From an uncultured Lachnospiraceae bacterium (GTDB taxonomy: Bacteria > Bacillota > Clostridia > Lachnospirales > Lachnospiraceae): a stretch of DNA of 5,882 bases. The stretch covers positions 1 through 5,882 of the forward strand of contig CANRJU010000182.1 in NCBI GenBank assembly GCA_947631075.1, read 5' to 3'. Below are positions 1 to 5,187 of the stretch, in pieces; position 1 is the first letter of the stretch, and the number at the start of each line of letters is the position of its first letter. Made by a program: the position numbers and the translations under genes. Below the pieces are notes generated by a model. It saw only the letters and a program-made list of their open reading frames with translations, did not search any database and was not told the origin of the DNA.

Positions 1-1
1 C

Positions 2-256
2 CACATGGGATGGAATTCCCTCACAATCAATCCAGAATCCAAGCTGCTCCGGGGAATACCGGAGCAGTCCTATGTATATTTTGTGCACTCTTACTATTTA
101 AGGGCTGGGCGTCCGGAAGATGTGGCGGCCACGACGGATTACATCGTGAAGGTGCACGCGGCGGCGGAGCATGAAAATATTTTCGCCACCCAGTTCCACC
201 CGGAAAAGAGCGGCGATGTGGGACTCCGGATATTGAAGAATTTTTGCGAGATTTGA
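2..256 (+). CDS. hisH: Imidazole glycerol phosphate synthase, glutaminase subunit HisH (C-terminal part, 5' end outside window)
   Basis: HisH hydrolyses glutamine and passes the ammonia to HisF in the fifth step of histidine synthesis, in the cytoplasm. Only about the last 84 residues are present. The reading frame is open to the window edge and begins with His-Met-Gly-Trp-Asn, matching the conserved PHMGWN of HisH, so the ATG at 5 is an internal Met and not the start. The FVHSYY segment and then QFHPEKS follow. The His (197-199) and Glu (203-205) of that motif are the second and third members of the class I glutamine amidotransferase triad; the nucleophilic Cys lies upstream of the window. 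The end (LRILKNFCEI) is a normal HisH C-terminus. hisF follows after 16 nt, which confirms the assignment. Family and motifs are seen directly; operon membership is inferred from spacing. Confidence 0.95.
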   Translation, partial: HMGWNSLTINPESKLLRGIPEQSYVYFVHSYYLRAGRPEDVAATTDYIVKVHAAAEHENIFATQFHPEKSGDVGLRILKNFCEI

Positions 257-272
257 GAAGGGGAGATCGGAT

Positions 273-1034
273 ATGTTTACCAAGAGAATTATTCCCTGTC
301 TGGATGTCAACAAGGGCCGGGTCGTCAAGGGAGTGAACTTTGTCAATCTGGTGGATGCGGGCGATCCTGTTTCCGTGGGGGCGGCCTACGGCCAGGCGGG
401 AGCGGACGAGTTAGTATTTCTGGATATCACGGCTTCCAGCGACGCCAGAGAGATCAAGGCCAATATGGTCCGGAAGGTGGCGGAGACGGTATTTATTCCA
501 TTCACGGTGGGCGGCGGCATCCGCACCATCGACGATTTCCGCATGATTCTGAGGGAGGGCGCCGACAAGGTGGCGGTAAACTCCGCCGCGATTTTGAATC
601 CGTCTCTGGTCTCGGAGGCGGCGGACAAGTTCGGTTCCCAGTGCGTGGTCGTGGCGATTGACGCCAGGCGGCGGGATGAGGGAGGCGGCTGGACGATTTA
701 CAAGAACGGCGGCCGCGTGGACATGAAGAAGGACGCCGTGGAGTGGGCCATGGAGGCGGAGAGGCTGGGCGCGGGAGAGATTCTGCTTACCAGTATGGAC
801 TGTGACGGGACCAAGGACGGCTATGACATTGAGCTGACGCGGACGGTCTCGGAAAATGTCAGTATTCCGGTGATTGCCTCCGGCGGCGCGGGAGCGAAGG
901 AGCACTTTTACGACGCGCTGACAGAGGGGAAGGCGGACGCGGTTCTGGCCGCTTCGCTGTTCCACTTTAAGGAGCTGGAAATCATGGAGCTCAAGGAGTA
1001 TTTGAGAGAGCGCGGCATCAGTGTGCGGATATAG
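273..1034 (+). CDS. hisF: Imidazole glycerol phosphate synthase, cyclase subunit HisF
   Basis: HisF uses ammonia from HisH to turn PRFAR into imidazole glycerol phosphate and AICAR, linking histidine and purine synthesis. The protein is 253 residues, the usual length for this (beta-alpha)8 barrel. Both catalytic aspartates are at the textbook positions: Asp11 in CLDVNKGRVVKG and Asp130 in VVVAIDARR. The two phosphate-binding loops are visible as GGGIRT (80-85) and ASGGAG (202-207), and the conserved MDCDGTKDGYD segment lies near 175-185. The ATG at 273 is chosen because MFTKRIIPCLD is the standard N-terminus and an AGGGGAG ribosome site (259-265) sits 7 nt before it. The gene follows hisH by 16 nt and precedes ung by 12 nt. 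No hisI or hisE follows, although these often come next in his operons. Nothing appears damaged. Confidence 0.98.
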   Translation: MFTKRIIPCLDVNKGRVVKGVNFVNLVDAGDPVSVGAAYGQAGADELVFLDITASSDAREIKANMVRKVAETVFIPFTVGGGIRTIDDFRMILREGADKVAVNSAAILNPSLVSEAADKFGSQCVVVAIDARRRDEGGGWTIYKNGGRVDMKKDAVEWAMEAERLGAGEILLTSMDCDGTKDGYDIELTRTVSENVSIPVIASGGAGAKEHFYDALTEGKADAVLAASLFHFKELEIMELKEYLRERGISVRI

Positions 1035-1046
1035 AGAGAGGTAGCT

Positions 1047-1721
1047 ATGGCAGGATTGACGGGAGAGTGGGAGAAGGCGTTGAAGGGCGAATTTTCTAAG
1101 GAGTATTACCGCAAGCTTTTCTTATTTGTGAGAGAGCAGTACAGCAAGGTGGCGGTGTATCCGAAATCCGATGAGATTTTTACGGCGTTTCACCTGACGC
1201 CCTTAGAAAAAGTAAAGGTAGTGATATTGGGGCAGGATCCCTACCACGGCGAGGGACAGGCCCACGGGCTCTGTTTTTCGGTCAAGCCCCAGGTGGAGAT
1301 ACCGCCGTCGCTTGTGAATATCTACAAGGAGCTGCACGACGACCTGGGCTGTAAGATTCCCAACAACGGATATCTGACTTCCTGGGCGGAGCAGGGCGTG
1401 CTGATGCTCAACACGGTGCTCACGGTGCAGGCGCACAAGCCGATGTCCCACCGGAACGTGGGATGGGAGGAATTTACCGACGCGGCGATAAAAAAGGTCA
1501 ACGAGCAGGACCGTCCCATCGTGTACATCCTGTGGGGGAAACCGGCGGGCGAGAAGGCCCGGATGCTGAACAATCCCAAGCACCTGATTTTGAAGGCGCC
1601 GCACCCCAGTCCCCTCTCGGCGCACCGGGGATTTTTCGGCAGCAGGCCATTCAGCCAGGCCAATAACTTTTTGATGGAACACGGAGTGGAGCCGGTGGAC
1701 TGGCAGATTCCGGACATATGA
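1047..1721 (+). CDS. ung: Uracil-DNA glycosylase, family 1 (Ung)
   Basis: Ung cuts uracil out of DNA after cytosine deamination or dUMP misincorporation, opening base excision repair. The 224-residue length is typical of family 1. Motif A reads GQDPYHGEGQAHGLCFSV, with the water-activating Asp64, Tyr66 and the uracil-stacking Phe77 at the same numbers as in the E. coli enzyme. LNTVLTV carries the uracil-recognising Asn122. The DNA-intercalation motif HPSPLSAHRGFFGSRPFS starts at His186, the second catalytic residue, and includes the Leu190 wedge. The ATG at 1047 has an AGAGAGG ribosome site (1035-1041) at 5-nt spacing. The start lies 12 nt after the hisF stop, so it is probably translated from the his mRNA; no separate promoter is visible in that gap. 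A likely terminator follows at 1731. Confidence 0.98.
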   Translation: MAGLTGEWEKALKGEFSKEYYRKLFLFVREQYSKVAVYPKSDEIFTAFHLTPLEKVKVVILGQDPYHGEGQAHGLCFSVKPQVEIPPSLVNIYKELHDDLGCKIPNNGYLTSWAEQGVLMLNTVLTVQAHKPMSHRNVGWEEFTDAAIKKVNEQDRPIVYILWGKPAGEKARMLNNPKHLILKAPHPSPLSAHRGFFGSRPFSQANNFLMEHGVEPVDWQIPDI

Positions 1722-1730
1722 GATTGTATT

Positions 1731-1760
1731 TGGGCGCGTTTTCGGGACCGCCCATTTCTT
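1731..1760 (+). terminator. Probable weak rho-independent terminator after ung
   Basis: TGGGCG (1731-1736) pairs perfectly with CGCCCA (1749-1754) around a 12-nt loop, and the stem is followed by a T-rich run TTTCTT (1755-1760). It starts 9 nt after the ung stop, where the his-ung transcript should end. The stem is short, the loop long and the T tract imperfect, so termination may be partial. A second hairpin, CCCAT (1751-1755) with ATGGG (1761-1765), shares bases with the first and would compete with it. Confidence 0.45.
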
Positions 1761-1775
1761 ATGGGTAAAAAACAA

Positions 1776-1847
1776 ATTTAACATGTTGCGATATCAAGGG
1801 CAAAATTGAGCTTTCCTATCATTTGGCCCGGTATCATTTTGTTAAAT
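1776..1847. repeat. 72-nt imperfect inverted repeat upstream of the aroA promoter
   Basis: The outer arms ATTTAACA (1776-1783) and TGTTAAAT (1840-1847) are perfect complements. Going inward there is an internal loop, then GATATC (1790-1795) against GGTATC (1830-1835) with one G-T wobble, then a two-base bulge, GGGC (1798-1801) against GCCC (1826-1829), and AAAT (1803-1806) against ATTT (1821-1824). The apical loop is 14 nt. The order of matching blocks along both arms makes a single folded or formerly symmetrical element likely. It could be a regulator site, a small RNA fold or a relic of a short mobile repeat; the sequence does not decide. It ends 5 nt before the -35 box of the promoter proposed for aroA. 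Confidence 0.5.
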
Positions 1848-1852
1848 CGTCC

Positions 1853-1881
1853 TTGTTTGTACAGAGAAAATATGTTAAGAT
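1853..1881 (+). promoter_or_regulatory. Predicted sigma-A promoter for aroA (extended -10)
   Basis: TTGTTT (1853-1858) as -35 is followed by a 17-nt spacer and TAAGAT (1876-1881) as -10. A TG one base before the -10 (1873-1874) makes it an extended -10, common in Gram-positive promoters. An A/T-rich stretch follows, and transcription would start near 1888, giving an aroA leader of about 85 nt. The boxes match the consensus at 3 of 6 and 4 of 6 positions; the spacer and TG motif carry much of the support. This is a prediction from pattern only. Confidence 0.55.
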
Positions 1882-1900
1882 AAAAAATATATCAGAGGAA

Positions 1901-1938
1901 TATTGTGGGAATGAGTTCGATCACACGATTTCACAATA
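1901..1938 (+). promoter_or_regulatory. Hairpin or dyad in the aroA 5' leader
   Basis: TATTGTG (1901-1907) is the exact complement of CACAATA (1932-1938). In RNA the stem could extend by two G-U pairs and one A-U pair, leaving a loop of about 18 nt. It lies downstream of the predicted promoter and ends before either candidate aroA start, so it could act as an operator at DNA level or as a leader structure in RNA. The right arm is part of the 12-bp word that recurs after aroA. A possible micro reading frame (1911-1943, ten codons) lies within it. Function is not shown. Confidence 0.35.
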
Positions 1939-1941
1939 GAT
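1930..1941 (+). repeat. 12-bp direct repeat, copy 1 (before aroA)
   Basis: TTCACAATAGAT occurs here and again, without mismatch, at 3292-3303. The preceding bases are also alike (GAT before this copy; GA, then the shared T, before the other). Copy 1 lies in the aroA leader, 33 nt before the preferred start. In both places TTCACAATA forms the right arm of a dyad whose left arm begins TATTG. Confidence 0.5.
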
Positions 1942-1974
1942 AATTGCTTTTCAGAAATGAGGTATGTCTGTATC

Positions 1975-3291
1975 ATGGAACAGTTCAGGATGAAGCCTTT
2001 TGGGAAAAGGCCGGAACTAGAGGTGAGCGTTCCGGGGTCCAAGAGCATTACGAACCGGGCGCTCTTGCTGGCGGCGCTGGCCCACGGGGAGAGCCTGCTG
2101 AAAGGAGTTCTGTTCAGCGACGATTCACGGGTTTTTATGCAGGCGCTGCGGGAGCTGGGATATGAGATTTCCGTGGACGAGGTGAAAAGACAGGTGCGGA
2201 TTCGGGGAACCGGGGAAAAGATTCCCAAAAGCGGCGTCAAAGTCCATGTGGGGAGCGCCGGGACGGCCGCCCGGTTTCTCACGGCCATGCTGGCGCTGTC
2301 CGGCGGGCGCTATGAGATGACGGCCTCGGAGCAGATGAAGAAAAGGCCCATGAAGCCGCTTCTTCTCGCGCTAGAGCAGCTTGGGACGAAGTTTTTGTAC
2401 CAGGAGCGGCCCTATTCCTTCCCCTTTACGATCTGCGGGAGGGAGAGGACGGACTGCGGCAGTGTCGATCTGAATATAGACGAGAGCAGCCAGTTTCTGA
2501 GCGCGCTTTTGCTTGCGGGCGTCATGGAGCCGGGGGGATTTGGGATTCATCTCACCGGGAACCGGGACGCGAAGTCCTATGTGAAGATTTCCATGAAGAT
2601 GATGGAGGAGTTCGGCGCGAAGATGGAGCAGACAAGCGAGCAGGATTATGTCATCCTGCCCGGCCAGCGCTACGCGGGAAGGGAGTACCAGATTGAGCCG
2701 GACGTGTCGGCGGCCTGCTATTTTTACGCGATGGCGGCGGTAAACGGCGGCCAGGCGCTGGTGCGCCACGTCCACTTTGACAGCACCCAGGGAGATATCC
2801 GGTTTCTGCGGATTTTAGAGCAGATGGGGTGCCGGCTGCGGGATGAGAAAGAGGGCCTACGGCTGACCGCTCCGGCGGATGGAAGGCTGACCGGGATTCA
2901 GGCGGACATGAGCGACTGCTCGGACCAGACCATGACCCTGGCGGCGGTCGCGCCCTTTGCGGAGGGCGTCACGGAAATCCACGGCGTGGGGCATATCCGC
3001 GGACAGGAGTCCGACCGGATCCGGGGCATTGTGACCGAACTGAACCGGCTGGGCGTGCCCTGTGAGGAGAGAGAAGCGGGCCTCTGTATCAGCCCGGCCC
3101 CGGAGGAGGTCCTTGCGGGGGAGCGGGAGGTGGTCATTCAGACGTATGAGGATCACCGGATGGCGATGGCGTTCGCCATTGTGGGCACGAGGATTCCCGG
3201 CATTGTCATCGACAATCCCCTGTGCTGTCGGAAAACCTTTGAAAATTATTTCGACATTTTATTAAATTTAAATTTAAATATTGAGAACTGA
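1975..3291 (+). CDS. aroA: 3-phosphoshikimate 1-carboxyvinyltransferase (EPSP synthase, AroA)
   Basis: AroA joins phosphoenolpyruvate to shikimate 3-phosphate in the sixth shikimate step, toward chorismate and the aromatic amino acids; it is the target of glyphosate. From the ATG at 1975 the protein is 438 residues, a normal length. PGSKSITNR carries the catalytic Lys (residue 23; 22 in E. coli). Further ligands and catalytic residues are visible in order: GSAGTAARF, MKKRP (Arg124 equivalent), SSQF (Gln171), CSDQTM (Asp313), GQESDR (Glu341 and Arg344), YEDHR (Arg386) and CRKTF (Lys411). Start choice is uncertain. ATG 1957 adds six residues but has no ribosome site; ATG 1975 has GAGG (1959-1962) at a long 12-nt spacing and places the Lys as in E. 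coli; ATG 1990 is also possible. The end is AT-rich and encodes a Leu-Asn repeat. Confidence 0.96.
   Translation: MEQFRMKPFGKRPELEVSVPGSKSITNRALLLAALAHGESLLKGVLFSDDSRVFMQALRELGYEISVDEVKRQVRIRGTGEKIPKSGVKVHVGSAGTAARFLTAMLALSGGRYEMTASEQMKKRPMKPLLLALEQLGTKFLYQERPYSFPFTICGRERTDCGSVDLNIDESSQFLSALLLAGVMEPGGFGIHLTGNRDAKSYVKISMKMMEEFGAKMEQTSEQDYVILPGQRYAGREYQIEPDVSAACYFYAMAAVNGGQALVRHVHFDSTQGDIRFLRILEQMGCRLRDEKEGLRLTAPADGRLTGIQADMSDCSDQTMTLAAVAPFAEGVTEIHGVGHIRGQESDRIRGIVTELNRLGVPCEEREAGLCISPAPEEVLAGEREVVIQTYEDHRMAMAFAIVGTRIPGIVIDNPLCCRKTFENYFDILLNLNLNIEN
3262..3279 (+). repeat. Three tandem TTAAAT hexamers in the 3' end of aroA
   Basis: Three perfect TTAAAT units are in frame and encode Leu-Asn three times, six to eleven codons before the aroA stop. 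TTA leucine codons cluster here, while the body of the gene mostly uses GC-rich leucine codons. Because the unit is six bases, copy number changes would alter the tail length without shifting the frame. Confidence 0.8.
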
Positions 3292-3300
3292 TTCACAATA
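3279..3300. promoter_or_regulatory. Near-palindrome spanning the aroA stop codon
   Basis: TATTGAGAA (3279-3287) pairs with TTCACAATA (3292-3300) at eight of nine positions around a 4-nt centre, and the aroA TGA stop (3289-3291) lies in that centre. No T tract follows, so it is a poor intrinsic terminator. It resembles a dimeric regulator site or a transcript-end hairpin. Its right arm repeats the word found in the aroA leader. Confidence 0.4.
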
Positions 3301-3303
3301 GAT
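3292..3303 (+). repeat. 12-bp direct repeat, copy 2 (after aroA)
   Basis: This is the second exact copy of TTCACAATAGAT (first at 1930-1941). It begins at the base after the aroA stop codon, so the two copies bracket the whole gene. It lies 92 nt before the argS start. Confidence 0.5.
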
Positions 3304-3361
3304 GATAGACGAAAAGAGTGGCTGGGCCATTTATTCGCTGATTCTTTGTGACAAGTCGCTG

Positions 3362-3380
3362 GAGCGAATGTGTTTCGCTC
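3362..3380 (+). promoter_or_regulatory. Hairpin in the argS 5' leader
   Basis: GAGCGAA (3362-3368) and TTCGCTC (3374-3380) are perfect complements around a 5-nt loop. The hairpin ends 2 nt before the argS ribosome site and does not cover it. An upstream ATTCGCT (3333-3339) could pair instead with AGCGAAT (3363-3369), so two exclusive folds are possible. No T tract follows, so it is not a standard terminator. Confidence 0.45.
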
Positions 3381-3382
3381 GG

Positions 3383-3391
3383 AAAGGGAGG
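3383..3391 (+). promoter_or_regulatory. Strong ribosome binding site that fixes the argS start
   Basis: AAAGGGAGG lies 4 nt before the ATG at 3396. It decides against the in-frame GTG at 3348, which has no ribosome site and would add 16 residues (MTSRWSECVSLGKGGT) unlike an ArgRS N-terminus, encoded across the leader hairpin and the ribosome site itself. Confidence 0.8.
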
Positions 3392-3395
3392 AACT

Positions 3396-5171
3396 ATGAA
3401 CAGGACAGTAGATGTATTGAAGGAAAAGACAGCCGCCGGATTTGAGAGGGCGGGTTACGATGGAAAGTACGGGTTTATCTCCGTGTCCAACCGGCCGGAT
3501 CTCTGCCAGTATCAGTGCAACGGCGCGATGGCGGCGGCCAAGGAGTACAAAAAGGCCCCGATCGCCATTGCCGGGGAAGTGGTGGAGCAGCTAAAGAGTG
3601 ACCCGGTCTTTGAGAAGATCGAGGCGGTGAATCCCGGCTTTATCAATATCACGGTCAGCGGCTCCTTTTTGGCGGAGCGGGCGGCCCAGATGAGAACCGA
3701 GGAGCGCTTTGGCGTGGAGCTGCCGGAGCGGCAGCAGACCATAGTGATTGACTACGGCGGACCCAATGTGGCCAAGCCTCTCCATGTGGGGCACCTGCGC
3801 CCGGCCATCATCGGCGAGAGCATCAAGCGGATCTGTCGGTTCATGGGGGACATCGTCATCGGAGACGCCCATCTGGGCGACTGGGGACTGCCCATCGGCC
3901 TGATTATCACAGAGCTGAAAAGGCGTCAGCCGGAGCTCCCGTATTTTGACGAGAATTTCAGCGGGGAGTACCCGAAGGAGCCCCCTTTTGACATCGGAGA
4001 TCTGGAGGAGATTTATCCCTACGCCAGCGCCTACTCAAAGGAAACGGGCCATGAGGACTACTTGAAAGAGGCGGAGGAAGCCACGGCAAGGCTCCAGAAA
4101 GGGGATCCGGGATGTCGGGCCCTGTGGCAGCACATTCTCAATGTGTCGGTAGAAGATCTGAAAAAGAACTATGAAAAGTTAAATGTAGATTTTGATCTCT
4201 GGAAGAAGGAGAGCGACGTAGAGGCCTATATTCCGGATATGGTACAAAAGTTAAAAGACGATGGATACGCATATATCAGCGAGGGAGCCCTGGTGGTAGA
4301 CGTGACGGAGGAGGGCGACAAGAAAGAACTTCCTCCCTGCATCATCGTAAAGAGCAACGGCGCCACCCTGTACGCCACGACGGACCTGGCCACCATTGTG
4401 GAGCGGGAGGAACTCTTTCATCCCGACCGGATCGTCTATGTGGTGGACAAGCGCCAGTCCATGCACTTCACCCAGGTGTTCCGGGTGGTGAAAAAGACGG
4501 GAATCGCGAGCCCGGACATCAAGCTGGATTTTATCGGGTTCGGCACGATGAACGGCAAGGACGGCAAGCCGTTTAAGACAAGGGACGGCGGCGTGCTGCG
4601 GCTGCAGGCGCTGCGGGAGGCCATCAACGAGGAAGTCTACAACAAGATGCGGGAGAACCGGGACTACTCGGAGGAGGAGGCGAGGGCCATCTCCGAGAAG
4701 GTGGGGCTCGCGGCCCTCAAATACGGGGATCTCTCCAACCAGGCGTCCAAGGACTATATATTTGACATTGAGCGGTTTGCCTCCTTTGAGGGCAATACGG
4801 GTCCCTACATTTTGTACACGATTGTAAGAATTAAATCCTTATTAAATAAATACAGAGAAAATGGCGGGACAGTGGACGAAAAAACGCCCCTTCTCCCACC
4901 GGAAGGCGACAGCGAGACGGAGGTTTACCTGACGTTAAACCGGTTCGCGGACATGATGGAGACGGCCTACGCGGAGATGGCGCCCCACAAGATCTGCCAG
5001 TACATTTACGAGCTGTCGGAGGCCTTCAATCATTTTTACCATGAGACGAAGATTCTCTCCGAGGAGAGCGAGGAAAAGAGAAATTCGTATCTGGGACTGA
5101 TCGCGCTCGTGCAGCAGGTGCTGGAGCAGTGCATCGACCTGCTGGGATTCGAGGCGCCGGATAAAATGTGA
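3396..5171 (+). CDS. argS: Arginyl-tRNA synthetase (ArgRS)
   Basis: ArgRS charges tRNA-Arg with arginine using ATP; it is a cytoplasmic, essential class I synthetase that needs bound tRNA to activate arginine. The protein is 591 residues, within the family range. An N-terminal tRNA-recognition (Add1-type) domain covers about residues 1-105, including GFINITVS. The Rossmann core follows with the HIGH signature as HVGH (130-133) in GGPNVAKPLHVGHLR. The KMSKS loop has the degenerate form KPFKTRDGG (391-399), as also in E. coli ArgRS (KPFKTRAGG). The all-helical DALR anticodon-binding domain starts near GNTGPYILYTIVRIKS (467-481) and reaches the end, which closes with LGFEAPDKM, close to the family's usual C-terminus. 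It sits 104 nt after aroA and 16 nt before the ATPase gene. No T-box leader is seen. Confidence 0.98.
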   Translation: MNRTVDVLKEKTAAGFERAGYDGKYGFISVSNRPDLCQYQCNGAMAAAKEYKKAPIAIAGEVVEQLKSDPVFEKIEAVNPGFINITVSGSFLAERAAQMRTEERFGVELPERQQTIVIDYGGPNVAKPLHVGHLRPAIIGESIKRICRFMGDIVIGDAHLGDWGLPIGLIITELKRRQPELPYFDENFSGEYPKEPPFDIGDLEEIYPYASAYSKETGHEDYLKEAEEATARLQKGDPGCRALWQHILNVSVEDLKKNYEKLNVDFDLWKKESDVEAYIPDMVQKLKDDGYAYISEGALVVDVTEEGDKKELPPCIIVKSNGATLYATTDLATIVEREELFHPDRIVYVVDKRQSMHFTQVFRVVKKTGIASPDIKLDFIGFGTMNGKDGKPFKTRDGGVLRLQALREAINEEVYNKMRENRDYSEEEARAISEKVGLAALKYGDLSNQASKDYIFDIERFASFEGNTGPYILYTIVRIKSLLNKYRENGGTVDEKTPLLPPEGDSETEVYLTLNRFADMMETAYAEMAPHKICQYIYELSEAFNHFYHETKILSEESEEKRNSYLGLIALVQQVLEQCIDLLGFEAPDKM

Positions 5172-5187
5172 GAAAGGGTGTGATCCT

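Noticed and set aside
411..965. 184-codon open frame on the minus strand inside hisF
   Set aside because: It mirrors a clearly functional, GC-rich gene; its translation shows no recognisable domain. Long antisense frames are expected here.
1203..1784. 193-codon open frame on the minus strand inside ung
   Set aside because: It overlaps the conserved Ung motifs and has no family resemblance; a shadow of GC-rich codon use.
1770..1847. Insertion sequence or transposon end
   Set aside because: The inverted repeat has no transposase, and no target-site duplication is visible at its borders.
1957..1974. ATG at 1957 as the aroA start
   Set aside because: No ribosome site precedes it; the ATG at 1975 fits E. 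coli AroA numbering better. It is not excluded, and the difference is six residues.
3348..3395. GTG at 3348 as the argS start
   Set aside because: No ribosome site; the added residues are unlike ArgRS, and the strong AAAGGGAGG points to the ATG at 3396.
3292..3395. T-box riboswitch before argS
   Set aside because: The gap is only 104 nt, with no T-box consensus and no terminator with a T tract.
4554..4593. Loss of the KMSKS signature in ArgRS as a defect
   Set aside because: KPFKTRDGG is a known form of this loop; E. coli ArgRS has nearly the same sequence, and all other motifs are intact.
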